This document shows positions 31,962 through 41,288 of a DNA stretch of 64,000 bases, piece by piece (the first letter of the stretch is position 1; every line of letters starts with the position of its first letter). A model generated the notes under the pieces. It was not told the origin of the DNA and did no database searches. It was given only the letters and a program-made list of their open reading frames with translations. The stretch comes from Eubacteriales bacterium (GTDB taxonomy: Bacteria > Bacillota > Clostridia > Saccharofermentanales > DTU023): NCBI GenBank assembly GCA_030537525.1, contig JAUNVU010000005.1:19172-83171 (forward strand). Direction: 5' to 3'. The position numbers were made by a program, and so were the translations under genes.

Positions 31962-33794
31962 ATGCAAGAGAAAAATTCTGACCTCGCCGTCAAGCGACAG
32001 ATTGAAATACTCCACGAGGCTGAACGCAAGAATCTAGCAGGTTCTGCGCTTAGCGGCCGCAAGGGTACTTGGCGTGACTTCTTCAATCTGCTGTTCAAGA
32101 CGAGAATCCCCTGGCTCTACCTACTTGTGACTTTAGGTGTTGGTCTAATTGCAACCAAGGTTGGATCCTTGTTCCCCAATTACCAGACCCGATATTTCGC
32201 AGGTGAGCTCACCAGAGAAACCATTGGAGTTGGTATTGCAATTTTATTGGGCGGCCTGGTTCTGGGTATTATCAACAACGTCTTCACAGGATTCACGGAG
32301 AATACAATTTCCAAGCGCCTCAGAAATACTTTGTGGGAGCGCGTCATCAGCCTACCCAAGGTCGCCTTCAAGAAACTCAGTGGTCGTGAGATGATCTCGA
32401 GAATCACCCAGGACTCCGATCTCCTGGCTGCCACCCTCGTCACCGTCATCATCACTATTATCAGCTCGACCTACGGTGTCTACCTCTATCTGAGAATGAT
32501 CTTCGAATATCACAAGACACTGGCCTATGTACAATTTGCCTTGGTGCCAGTTTTCTTGCTACTGAAGTTCATCGCCGGTCGTATCCAATACAACCTCTCC
32601 TTCCGCTCACGCTTCCGCTTCGCTTCTCTGACTCGTTATATGGCCTCTATCCTGGTCAATATTCCACTAGTTAAGAGCTATAACCGCGAAGCCTATGAAC
32701 GTGTCCGCGGTAATATGGCAATTGATGAATACAATAAGGTTCAGTTCAAGCTACAGGCCGTCGGCATCACCTTCGACCTCTTGGACCAGGCCTTCCAGAC
32801 CCTCAACGATGCCATCTGCATTATCTACGGTGGCTACCTTGTCACCCAGGGTGAACTAGACATCGGTACCTGGATTGCCTTCTACACCTATTCATCTGGT
32901 ATCTATGCCATGCTGACCATCGTCTGTAACCTCTGGCCGATGCTGAAATCTGCCCAGGGTTCCGTACAACGTATCGCAGACGTCCTAAATATCCCAGCCG
33001 AGAAATGGCAGACTGAGGGTGAACCCGCTGCTCTTGGCACGGAACTCCCCGAGCTCAAGCTCTCAGACGTCACCTACGGTTACAATGCAGACGATCCCGT
33101 CTTAAAGAATATTAATCTTAACTTCCCTGCAGGCTCTACTACCTATATGGTCGGTCCGTCAGGAGCAGGTAAGACCACCCTCTTACTCCTCCTGGATCGT
33201 TTCTACGAGCCAGACTCAGGGCAACTTTCTCTAAACGAACACAACGCGGGCGAATTCGGTCTATACAGCTGGCGTAAGCGCTTTGGCTATCTCCAGCAAG
33301 AAATCGTCCTCTTCTACGGTACTATGCGTGAGAACCTGACTTACGGGCTCAAGGAAGCAATTACCGATGAAGCTATAGAGGCAGTTTTGGCAGAAGTTGA
33401 CATGGCCAAGAAGGTCAAGGAAGCTGGTGGCCTCGACGCCATCGTCTCCGAAGGCGGTCAGTCCTTCTCAGGTGGTGAGCGTCAGCGCCTAGCTATTGCC
33501 AGACTGCTCTTGCAGAATCCTCAATTCGTCCTCCTCGACGAGCCTCTGTCAAACCTCGACTCTCGTTCTGAAGCCCAGGTTCGCAAGGCGCTCGCGAAGC
33601 TCAGTGCCGGTCGTACTGTAGTTGCCGTATCGCACCGCCTACGCAAGCTCAACAATGCCGAGCGCATCCTAGTCCTCGACAAGGGCGAGATCGTTGGTCT
33701 TGGCAAGCATGACGAATTACTAAGTAACTGCCCACTATATCAAGAATTAGTCGACGCCGAATTGCGCATTGAAAAGAGTGGAGGTCAAGCATGA
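31962..33794 (+). CDS. ABC exporter half-transporter (pair 2, first subunit)
   Basis: 610 residues, with a charged cytoplasmic extension of about 45 residues, six transmembrane helices to about 330 and an ATPase. Walker A GPSGAGKTT, signature FSGGERQRLAIARLL, Walker B FVLLDEPLSNLD with the catalytic Glu, H-loop VSHRLRKL. Unlike the exporter at 21835, this subunit keeps all catalytic residues. It overlaps the next gene by 4 bases, so the two probably form a heterodimer with two working sites. Substrate unknown. Confidence 0.94.
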   Translation: MQEKNSDLAVKRQIEILHEAERKNLAGSALSGRKGTWRDFFNLLFKTRIPWLYLLVTLGVGLIATKVGSLFPNYQTRYFAGELTRETIGVGIAILLGGLVLGIINNVFTGFTENTISKRLRNTLWERVISLPKVAFKKLSGREMISRITQDSDLLAATLVTVIITIISSTYGVYLYLRMIFEYHKTLAYVQFALVPVFLLLKFIAGRIQYNLSFRSRFRFASLTRYMASILVNIPLVKSYNREAYERVRGNMAIDEYNKVQFKLQAVGITFDLLDQAFQTLNDAICIIYGGYLVTQGELDIGTWIAFYTYSSGIYAMLTIVCNLWPMLKSAQGSVQRIADVLNIPAEKWQTEGEPAALGTELPELKLSDVTYGYNADDPVLKNINLNFPAGSTTYMVGPSGAGKTTLLLLLDRFYEPDSGQLSLNEHNAGEFGLYSWRKRFGYLQQEIVLFYGTMRENLTYGLKEAITDEAIEAVLAEVDMAKKVKEAGGLDAIVSEGGQSFSGGERQRLAIARLLLQNPQFVLLDEPLSNLDSRSEAQVRKALAKLSAGRTVVAVSHRLRKLNNAERILVLDKGEIVGLGKHDELLSNCPLYQELVDAELRIEKSGGQA

Positions 33795-35533
33795 GACAAG
33801 CCAAAACTACAGAAGCTAAGCGCGGGTCGTTGAAGCCTCTAATTCGCATGATGCGAGAGGCTAAGGTACCTTGGCTAGCTTATATATTCTTCTTTGCCTT
33901 AAACCTATATGTCACGAACCGTGGCATCTACCTATATGAAGTCGCAGGTCGCATTATGGGTGGCGAAATTCACGACCCCACACTAGTCCGCGAGTACCTG
34001 ATGTGGAGTCTAATCGTCGTCGCCATGGGCTTCCTGATCATCCCGAACGCCTGGGTCAGCATCCAATTCCAGAGAAGGAGCCAGCAGCGAGCCTGGGACA
34101 CCATGCTTCGCCTGCCTCTGTCACGCTATGACCTAATGGCTCCGTCATCCCTGGTTTCGCGTGTCACGACGGACTCGGCTTTTGTCAGCAATATCATGAC
34201 CTATATAGTCAACGTCTTCCAAAATGGCTATGCCATCTATCTGGCGGTTGGCGTCTTGTATCGCTCTAGCGCAAGGCTGACCTATTATGTTGCACCGCTG
34301 ATCATTATTTCAGCCCTGGTCACTATCTTTGCTGGTAAATTCGCCTTCTCGATCAACTATATGCTGCAGCAGATTGAGTCGAGACTGACCTCTTTCCTCA
34401 ACGAGCGTATTTCAGGTCTCAACTTGATCAAGGCCTCGCAGACAGAGAAGCAAGAGATCTCGCAAGGTGAGGGCCTTACTGAAAGCAAGTTTAAGGCCCA
34501 GATGAAGCGTACTTACTACAATGCTAGTATTCAGGGCTTCCAGAACTTCTTACGCCTAGCCGTAACCGCCATAGTCTTGATCCTAGGCTCTTATCTAGTA
34601 GATAAGGGCGAGATGGAAATTGGCGGCCTGATCACCTTCTTCATGCTCTCCATTTCCTTCCCAGGTACTGTTCAGAGCTTCTTCCGTGCAATCCTTGACA
34701 TCATCACGATTCAGGGTCAGACCCAGGTTGTTGCTGAGATCAACGACCTGCCGCGCGAATCACTCGAGTCTGAGCTCTCCCCAGAAGGCAAGCTTGGCAG
34801 CGAGAAGCTCAGCTTCGAAAATATGAAGTTTGGCTACTTCCCAGAACAGGAAGTTATCAGAGACTTCACCGAAGAAATCGAACCTGGTAAATTGACAGCT
34901 ATAGTCGGTCCCTCAGGCTCTGGTAAGACGACTATGCTCAAGCTGATTGAGCGTCTGTATGAGCCAGACAGTGGTGAATTCGCCCTCGGCGATGCCAGCA
35001 CTGAGCGCTACCACCGCGGTGAATGGCGTAGCAATACTGGCTATATCATTCAGAACTCTCCACTTCTACCCGGCACAATCAAGGAGAACATCCTCTACGG
35101 TCAGGACGCTGATCTCTCCGAAGCCGAGTGGGACAAGCTACTCGAAATCTGTGCCCTTAAGGAAGTCATCGATGAACTACCTGCTGGTCTCAGCACTGAA
35201 GTCGGCGAAATCGGCGACCGCCTCTCTGGTGGTCAGCGCCAGAGAATCGCCATTGCCAGAGCCCTGGTCGGTAACCCCGAGCTCCTCTTAATGGACGAGG
35301 CGACTGCCAACCTAGATGCTCGAGGTGAGGCTACAGTTACCGAAAATATTCTGCGCGAGCGCAAGGGCAAGACCACGGTAGTCGTCGCCCATCGCCTCTC
35401 CACAGTCCAGAACGCTGACAAGATCATCGTCATGGACGAAGGCAAGATCGCTGCCGCAGGCAAGGCCGACTGGCTATACGAGAACTCTGAACTCTACAGA
35501 GAACTCGTCGACCTCCAAGAGGCTTCAGCATAA
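33791..35533 (+). CDS. ABC exporter half-transporter (pair 2, second subunit)
   Basis: 580 residues: transmembrane domain to about 315 and ATPase with GPSGSGKTT, LSGGQRQRIAIARAL, LLLMDEATANLD and VAHRLSTV, all canonical. The N-terminal 20 residues are basic. Sequence is clearly related to the upstream subunit but not a recent duplicate. It closes the exporter pair; a hairpin separates it from the thioredoxin-like gene. Confidence 0.94.
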   Translation: MRQAKTTEAKRGSLKPLIRMMREAKVPWLAYIFFFALNLYVTNRGIYLYEVAGRIMGGEIHDPTLVREYLMWSLIVVAMGFLIIPNAWVSIQFQRRSQQRAWDTMLRLPLSRYDLMAPSSLVSRVTTDSAFVSNIMTYIVNVFQNGYAIYLAVGVLYRSSARLTYYVAPLIIISALVTIFAGKFAFSINYMLQQIESRLTSFLNERISGLNLIKASQTEKQEISQGEGLTESKFKAQMKRTYYNASIQGFQNFLRLAVTAIVLILGSYLVDKGEMEIGGLITFFMLSISFPGTVQSFFRAILDIITIQGQTQVVAEINDLPRESLESELSPEGKLGSEKLSFENMKFGYFPEQEVIRDFTEEIEPGKLTAIVGPSGSGKTTMLKLIERLYEPDSGEFALGDASTERYHRGEWRSNTGYIIQNSPLLPGTIKENILYGQDADLSEAEWDKLLEICALKEVIDELPAGLSTEVGEIGDRLSGGQRQRIAIARALVGNPELLLMDEATANLDARGEATVTENILRERKGKTTVVVAHRLSTVQNADKIIVMDEGKIAAAGKADWLYENSELYRELVDLQEASA

Positions 35534-35541
35534 TAATCAAT

Positions 35542-35564
35542 GGCCCAGTGCAAACTGGGCCTTT
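35542..35564 (+). terminator. hairpin between exporter pair and thioredoxin-like gene
   Basis: GGCCCAGT/ACTGGGCC with loop GCAA, followed by only TTTC. It lies 9 bases after the stop and 16 bases before the next ATG. Probably a weak or partial terminator. Confidence 0.55.
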
Positions 35565-35579
35565 CACTAAGGAGTAAAA

Positions 35580-35894
35580 ATGATCAGAGAAGTTAATGCC
35601 AAAGAGTTAAAAGAGATTACGAAAGAGGGCCTGCATCTAGTAGATATCTATGGCAGCAACTGCAGCCCCTGCAAGTACCTCGCAGAAGTACTTGAGAGTT
35701 TCGACATTGACTATCCCTTCGTCTCTATTCTCAAGCTAAATGCCGATGAGAACCCCGAACTCAGGCGCGAGCTCCAGATCTTCGGCGTGCCGACTATCTT
35801 GCTCTACAAGAATGGTGAAATCATCGAGCGCCAGGTCTCCTCTATGTCCTTCGAGGAACTCGAAGAATTCCTCGCCCCACATCTCTACGACTAA
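35580..35894 (+). CDS. thioredoxin-like protein (CSPC)
   Basis: 104-residue thioredoxin fold. The active site is SNCSPCK with Cys28 and Cys31, in place of the WCGPC of true thioredoxin; the following helix EVLESFD and the cis-proline strand FGVPTILLYKNGE are normal. GGAG lies 6 bases upstream. It overlaps the start of rqcP by one base (TAATG). A disulfide reductase role is likely, the partner unknown. Confidence 0.9.
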   Translation: MIREVNAKELKEITKEGLHLVDIYGSNCSPCKYLAEVLESFDIDYPFVSILKLNADENPELRRELQIFGVPTILLYKNGEIIERQVSSMSFEELEEFLAPHLYD

Positions 35895-36133
35895 TGCGTC
35901 TAGACAAATTTCTCAAGCTCTCACGCCTCGTCAAGCGGCGCCCAGTAGCCAAGGAGCTCGCCGATGCGGGCAGAGTCAAGATCAATGACCAAGTGGCCAA
36001 GGCCGCAAGTGAAGTCAAGGTAGGTGATATTCTCGAACTTGGCTTCGGCAATCGCGAAGTACGTGTGAGAGTTGTAGAGCTACGAGAACATGTGCGAAAG
36101 GAAGCGGCCAATAATCTCTACGAATTAATCTAA
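35894..36133 (+). CDS. rqcP: S4-domain RNA-binding protein, RqcP (YabO) family
   Basis: 79-residue S4 RNA-binding protein: MRLDKFLKLSRLVKRRPVA at the N-terminus, AGRVKINDQVAKAA in the S4 core, and a basic C-terminus. RqcP takes part in ribosome-associated quality control by stabilising the peptidyl-tRNA during C-terminal tailing. In Bacillus it is linked to mazG, as here, although two ABC genes and a thioredoxin-like gene lie between. The sporulation genes yabP and yabQ that normally follow it are not present. Confidence 0.92.
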   Translation: MRLDKFLKLSRLVKRRPVAKELADAGRVKINDQVAKAASEVKVGDILELGFGNREVRVRVVELREHVRKEAANNLYELI

Positions 36134-36134
36134 A

Positions 36135-36165
36135 AGAAGCTCGGCAGCCGCCGAGCTTCTCTCTT
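36135..36165 (+). terminator. terminator of the mazG-rqcP run
   Basis: AGAAGCTCGGC (36135-36145) with GCCGAGCTTCT (36150-36160), then CTCTTATCT. It is also positioned to act for the convergent run ending at 36192. Confidence 0.75.
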
Positions 36166-36191
36166 ATCTAAGTTTCAATAAAACAATTAAA

Positions 36192-36458
36192 TCAATGTCT
36201 TTCTAATAGTTGAATCTGGAAGCGCTCAAAAGGAATCTCTTCAGTAAATTGACCTGGGAAGAAGAAAGTTGTCCGAAATTTCGCAAATTCCTTGCTATTC
36301 TTATCTAGCCACAGGGGCAGCGGCACATCTAATTTCAAGCAGAGCTCTCGCAGTGCCGTCTCCAATTCCTGGACGAAACTCCCAGCCGGCTTCAGCTCCA
36401 CTGAAGCCAGGGCGAGGATCTTCTCAGCTCTCAGCAATTTACCTTCTAAGATCAGCAT
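36192..36458 (-). CDS. small unknown protein coupled to the HerA-like ATPase
   Basis: 88 residues; I do not recognise a family. It begins one base after the stop of the ATPase gene (TAAGATG), which argues that it is real and cotranslated. It starts MLILEGKLLRAEK, has a helical Glu/Leu-rich middle and an aromatic stretch KFRTTFFFPGQF. No signal peptide, transmembrane helix or metal motif. It is the last gene before the terminator at 36135-36165. Confidence 0.7.
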   Translation of the reverse strand: MLILEGKLLRAEKILALASVELKPAGSFVQELETALRELCLKLDVPLPLWLDKNSKEFAKFRTTFFFPGQFTEEIPFERFQIQLLERH

Positions 36459-36459
36459 C

Positions 36460-38841
36460 TTAACGCCAGAGCAAGGCGATCAGCTTGACCTTGCAGTCGC
36501 GCTTCAGAGGTCGCAGTTCTAATTCAGAGGTCGCTGCTATATCCTCATTAAATTCGCGCTTCAATTGCTCCAGACCATCAGCCATTTCTGACAGCAAATT
36601 CTGCTCATTTTCCATAATTTGCTGCAGCTTGGCTTCAGCCCGTTCAATATCGCTCTTCTGCTTGCCAGAGCGGCTTGCAGAACGCGCTGCTGTAGCCATC
36701 TTGCCGATATTGCCCGAGCTGACCTTCTGCTTGCCAAAGAGGGCTGAGAAAATCGCATTGCCAAATGAGATCATGGTCTGGCGCTTGGCATCAGAAGCCT
36801 GTTCTACTTCTCTCTCCACTCGCTGCTCAGCCGTCAATTTCTGCTTCTCTAGACTCTGCAGCCTCGCCTTGAACTTGGCCTCATATTGGTCTAGTCGCTG
36901 CTCTCTTTCTTCTCGTAATTCTTGTTCTAGGCGACGTCTGAAATCACGCTCACTCTCATCTGCTCTGGCGACTCGCTTGAACTTCTTATTCTCGTAGATA
37001 CTGTAAGTTGAATTCTTATATAAGTAGTCTACGAGATCCTTGGCCCAGGCCTGATAGAGCTTGGGATCTCTCGCAAATTCTGGCAGCTCGTGATACGTCG
37101 CCCGCTCATCTAAATCAGTTAGGTCCTTGATGTCGATGTCTAAAATCTCGCTATCCGACCAGTCCACTGGCAATAGATCTGCTTTGAAATCTGTCGCCAT
37201 GATGAAATTCTTCTCCTGGCGAATGCCGCGGCGCTTATCTTCATAGAAGACCTCCGCTAGGGCAATCAGTCCAGGCCTCAGATCTTCCCTACCAGCACTT
37301 GGCAGGTAGTAACCAGGGATGTCCTTTGGCAGTTGCGCCTTGATAACTTCCACGGGGCAAGCATCTACAGCACAGTCTCTCTCAGCACTATCAAGCTTCT
37401 TGAAATTGATATTCTGACTGGCAACAGTTTTCCTCTCGACCCTCTCCTCAGATCTGGCAAGCTGCGGCAGCTCGGCTAGATTCTGCCGCGAAAGAGGCCC
37501 AGCCAGGTATGAAAGAGTCTGTCTTGAGCGGAATAGATTCAAGCCATCGCGATGAATATTGCGAACCAAGAACTGTCGCTTCGGAAGACCTGCGATCAGC
37601 TCGTCAAGATTGTCTACACTGAGCTTCCCAGCCAGGGCGTCAGCGGCATGCATACCCTCCAAGACCTTGCTGCGGTCACGCTCAGTCTGCAACCTTCCGA
37701 CTAACCAAACACCGATATTGGACAAGCCCTTGTAATCTAAGTCAACTGGGTTCTGTGTAGCAAGCACTAGGCCCAGACCATAGGCCCTAGCCTGCTTCAG
37801 CAAGCTCAGGAGAGGACGCTTGGTAGGTGGCTCTGCAACTGGCGGGAAATAGCCCTGAATCTCATCCATGTAGAAGAGCGCACGTAGAGCCTGGGTACCA
37901 TCTTGACGCCTAGTCCAAGCTAAGAGCTTATTGAGTAATAGAGTCAGGAAAAAGCTGCGCTCAGACTCGGACAGCTGCTGCAGCGAAATTATTGAAGTTT
38001 GTGCCTTGCCGTCTTCAGCGTAAAGTAGGCTGTCAATATCCAGAGAAGGACCCTCTAGCCAAGCAGCAAAGGAGGGTGCCGCCAAGAGCTTATTGAGCTC
38101 TAGAGCCAACTTAAAGCGCTCGGCCTCTGGGAAGAAGCTCTCCAGATCTAGGACACCTAGTCTGTCAAATGGCGGTTTCTGCACCAATTGGATCAACTGT
38201 GATAGACCAGGCGACTGACCATCTCGCCAGCAGGCGAGTAGAATCTGCGAGAGTAAGATGTGCTCACGATCCTCCAGGGGATCGGAGTTCTTGCCAAGCA
38301 AGGCCAGTAGCGCCGTGGCATAGCCGCTGAGCAAGTCATTGCAAGCCTGCTCATCTTCGAGAATCTTGGCTTCAGGCCTAGCGAAGCTGTCGACAATAGA
38401 CAATGGAGCTAGACCGGCCTGACCTGGGGTATAGACCTTGGTTCTGGAATTCTTCTCCCAGAGCTGAACTCTGGCACTTGTTTGCTCGTCTTCAGCCAGG
38501 GCGTTATTCCACTTCTCGGCCTCTTTGGCCGCAAACTCCGCCCTGCTAAGGCCACTTTCAGAGAGCTCAACAGCGCTGACATAGGGCTCCAGCTTAGGTC
38601 CCGTAATTGGATCAAAATTCAAGCAGAGATTAAGCAAGTCGCCCTTCAAGTCAATCACTATGGCAGGAATCCCGTCAATTGCCGCCTCCTCTATCAAGGC
38701 TGTACAGAGGCCTGTCTTGCCACTGCCTGTCATACCGACACAGAAGGCGTGGGTTAAAAGATCCTGGGAGCGCAGTAGGTAGTAGTTGTCCTCTTTCGTT
38801 TCGCGGCCTAAATAGAATAGACCAAGCTCTTCATATTTCAT
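36460..38841 (-). CDS. HerA/FtsK-like P-loop ATPase
   Basis: 793-residue ATP-binding protein of the HerA-like helicase group. P-loop GMTGSGKTG is at 36-44, followed by VIDLKGDLLN. Walker B FYMDEIQGYFPP is near 325, and LATQNPVDLDYKGLSN with GRLQTERDR after it is the family's sensor/arginine-finger region. From about 600 to 770 it has a long charged coiled coil (EQELREEREQRLDQYEAKF and onward). Members act as DNA translocases; no NurA nuclease gene is nearby. Start overlaps the lon stop by one base (TAATG), so it is coupled to lon. Confidence 0.88.
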   Translation of the reverse strand: MKYEELGLFYLGRETKEDNYYLLRSQDLLTHAFCVGMTGSGKTGLCTALIEEAAIDGIPAIVIDLKGDLLNLCLNFDPITGPKLEPYVSAVELSESGLSRAEFAAKEAEKWNNALAEDEQTSARVQLWEKNSRTKVYTPGQAGLAPLSIVDSFARPEAKILEDEQACNDLLSGYATALLALLGKNSDPLEDREHILLSQILLACWRDGQSPGLSQLIQLVQKPPFDRLGVLDLESFFPEAERFKLALELNKLLAAPSFAAWLEGPSLDIDSLLYAEDGKAQTSIISLQQLSESERSFFLTLLLNKLLAWTRRQDGTQALRALFYMDEIQGYFPPVAEPPTKRPLLSLLKQARAYGLGLVLATQNPVDLDYKGLSNIGVWLVGRLQTERDRSKVLEGMHAADALAGKLSVDNLDELIAGLPKRQFLVRNIHRDGLNLFRSRQTLSYLAGPLSRQNLAELPQLARSEERVERKTVASQNINFKKLDSAERDCAVDACPVEVIKAQLPKDIPGYYLPSAGREDLRPGLIALAEVFYEDKRRGIRQEKNFIMATDFKADLLPVDWSDSEILDIDIKDLTDLDERATYHELPEFARDPKLYQAWAKDLVDYLYKNSTYSIYENKKFKRVARADESERDFRRRLEQELREEREQRLDQYEAKFKARLQSLEKQKLTAEQRVEREVEQASDAKRQTMISFGNAIFSALFGKQKVSSGNIGKMATAARSASRSGKQKSDIERAEAKLQQIMENEQNLLSEMADGLEQLKREFNEDIAATSELELRPLKRDCKVKLIALLWR

Positions 38842-41276
38842 TATTCTTCTCTTTCCTCTTTAGCTTTCAGAACTAGGTCTAAGACCTCGTCCATATGCTT
38901 GACTGGAGTGATTATTAATTCTTTGCGAATGAGTTCAGGAACCTCGTCCTCAATCTCTCGCAAATTATCCTGGGGAATTAAGATCTCCTTGATACCTGCC
39001 CGCTTGGCAGCTACACTCTTCTCCTTGAGACCGCCAATTGGCAGCACCTTACCACGCAATGTCAACTCACCAGTCATCGCTATACCAGGCTTGACTGCTC
39101 GACCACTGAGCGCCGAGGCCAAAGCTGTAGCAATGGTGATACCAGCAGATGGTCCATCCTTCGGTACTGCACCAGCTGGTACATGAATGTGTACATCGTG
39201 CCTATTGAAGACCTCTTCATCAATGCCGATCTTGTCGTAGCGGGAACGCACATAGGTCAGAGCCGCTTGCGCCGACTCCTGCATAACCGTGCCGAGACGT
39301 CCAGTTAAGATCAACTTGCCTTGACCCGGATAGTGGTTGACTTCAATACTTAACGTGTCACCGCCAACTGCAGTCCAGGCGAGGCCTGTAGCTTGACCAA
39401 TTTCGGACTTTCTAGGGATCTTCTCGTAGAAGTACTTGGCACCACCGAGGAAGTCTTCGACATCTTTCTGGAGTATCCTGCTGCCTGTATAGCCCTCTTC
39501 ACTGCCGAGCTTGACTGCGACCTTACGACAAAGTTTGGCCATGACCCGCTCAAGCTGTCTGACCCCAGCTTCCTCTGTATAGCCAGAGATGATCTTCTCC
39601 ATAGCACCGCGTGTGATGGAGAGCTGGTCCTTCTTCAAGCCATGGGCCTCAATTTGCTTGGGCAGAAGATAGCGCAGGGCTATCTCCACCTTCTCGACAT
39701 CGGTGTAGCCACTCAGGTGAATGAGTTCTAATCTGTCGAGCAGAGGTCTCGGGATAGAGCTTAGATCGTTTGCTGTAGTGATGAAGAGGACCTTAGACAG
39801 ATCATATTCAAATTCCAAGTAGTGATCTCTAAAACTATTATTCTGCTCTGGATCTAAAACCTCTAGGAGAGCCGCCGTGGGATCTCCGTGATAGCGTGAA
39901 CCGATCTTATCTATCTCGTCCAAAAGGAAGAGAGGGTTGTCACAGCCCGCATCGCGAATAGCCTGGATTACACGTCCTGGCAGCGCACCAATATAGGTTC
40001 TCCGATGGCCACGAATTTCAGACTCATCCTTGACACCGCCAACAGACATACGAACATATTCACGTCCCAGAGCCTCGGCAACTGAGCGTGCTATCGAAGT
40101 CTTGCCGACTCCCGGTGGTCCAACTAGGCAGAGGATCGGACCCTTTAAGCGAGAATTGGGATCCTCGCCTTCTTCAACCGCCCTGTCCATGCGCTGCTTG
40201 CGCACAGCGACGAATTCCAAGATCCGCTCCTTGATCTTCTCGAGACCGTAGTGATCCCGATCCAAGACACGCTTGGCCTGGCGGACGGAGATCTTCTCGG
40301 GCAGAGTTTTGCCAAATGGCAGGGCCAAGACCAAGTCCAGCCAATTTCTGAGTATAGAGGCCTCGCCGAAGCCCTCGGGCATCCGCTCTAGACGGTCGAT
40401 TTCCTTCCTGACCTTGACCTTGTAGGCCTCCGGCATGCTGCTCTTCTCGAGCAGCTCCAGCATCTCTGTCAATTCATTTCTGCTGCCATCACCAAGCTCT
40501 TCTTCCAATACGCGAATCTGCTCCCGAATGAGCATCTTGCGCTGTTTCTTCTCAAGCTTATGATCCATATTGTGAGCCAGGTCACGGCCGATCTCGTAGA
40601 CCTTCATCTCCTGGTGAAGCAGTTCTACTAACTTGCGCAGACGTTCATCGACATCAATTGTCGACAAGAGGTCATAGCGATCCTTAGTGTCGAAGTCGAC
40701 AAGCGAGGCGATGACATCCATCATGGCCTCAATGCTGTTTGCGCGCTCAATGAGCCAGGCTATCTCCCGTGGCATCTCCCCTTGTGCATGGGCGATTTTC
40801 CTGAATGAACGAAGCATAGTCTTCTTCAAGGGCTCGCGTATCGACTCGGCCGCCTTAGAATCGTCGAAAATGCTTGGCAGCAACTCAGGCTTCGCCTCCA
40901 GAAAATATGGCTTCTCACCATTGGGCATCTTGCGCCGCTCCAATACTTCCTTCTGGACTTCAGTGATCTTACAGCGCTCGACACCTATACAAGATACTCG
41001 TAGGCCTCCGTCATCTTCATCTACTACGACGTCAATCTTGCCGATAGTACCGATTTCTCGGAGGTCATCGACATCGGGATACTCTACGAAGGCGTCCTTC
41101 TGCAAGACGACAATGATTTCGCTATCAGCGCGCTCACTAAAAATAATCGCCTGCTTCGCAACCTCACTTCTGACCTCGAAGGTCAGGCGGCTATTGGGGA
41201 ATAAGAGCACATTGCTCAGGGGTAAAACGGGCAGGTGCTGCCCTTCTAATTTCTTTAAATCTGTTTTCTCAGGCAT
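38841..41276 (-). CDS. lon: ATP-dependent protease Lon
   Basis: 811 residues, standard LonA length. N-terminal substrate-binding domain to about 215, coiled coil, AAA+ module with Walker A GPPGVGKTS from 386 and Walker B LFLLDEIDK near 450. The protease domain has the catalytic Ser710 in KDGPSAG and Lys753 in GGLKEK. Cytosolic quality-control and regulatory protease. It follows the MATE gene by 12 bases and overlaps the HerA-like ATPase gene. No heat-shock (CIRCE) element is seen in front of it, in keeping with transcription from upstream. Confidence 0.97.
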   Translation of the reverse strand: MPEKTDLKKLEGQHLPVLPLSNVLLFPNSRLTFEVRSEVAKQAIIFSERADSEIIVVLQKDAFVEYPDVDDLREIGTIGKIDVVVDEDDGGLRVSCIGVERCKITEVQKEVLERRKMPNGEKPYFLEAKPELLPSIFDDSKAAESIREPLKKTMLRSFRKIAHAQGEMPREIAWLIERANSIEAMMDVIASLVDFDTKDRYDLLSTIDVDERLRKLVELLHQEMKVYEIGRDLAHNMDHKLEKKQRKMLIREQIRVLEEELGDGSRNELTEMLELLEKSSMPEAYKVKVRKEIDRLERMPEGFGEASILRNWLDLVLALPFGKTLPEKISVRQAKRVLDRDHYGLEKIKERILEFVAVRKQRMDRAVEEGEDPNSRLKGPILCLVGPPGVGKTSIARSVAEALGREYVRMSVGGVKDESEIRGHRRTYIGALPGRVIQAIRDAGCDNPLFLLDEIDKIGSRYHGDPTAALLEVLDPEQNNSFRDHYLEFEYDLSKVLFITTANDLSSIPRPLLDRLELIHLSGYTDVEKVEIALRYLLPKQIEAHGLKKDQLSITRGAMEKIISGYTEEAGVRQLERVMAKLCRKVAVKLGSEEGYTGSRILQKDVEDFLGGAKYFYEKIPRKSEIGQATGLAWTAVGGDTLSIEVNHYPGQGKLILTGRLGTVMQESAQAALTYVRSRYDKIGIDEEVFNRHDVHIHVPAGAVPKDGPSAGITIATALASALSGRAVKPGIAMTGELTLRGKVLPIGGLKEKSVAAKRAGIKEILIPQDNLREIEDEVPELIRKELIITPVKHMDEVLDLVLKAKEEREE

Positions 41277-41288
41277 CTGAAACCTCCA

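Noticed and set aside
36485..36997. 170-codon plus-strand frame opposite the coiled coil of the HerA-like ATPase
   Set aside because: Ser/Arg-rich mirror of Glu/Gln/Leu codons; typical artefact.
40687..41280. 197-codon plus-strand frame inside lon
   Set aside because: Fully contained in lon, serine-rich shadow composition.
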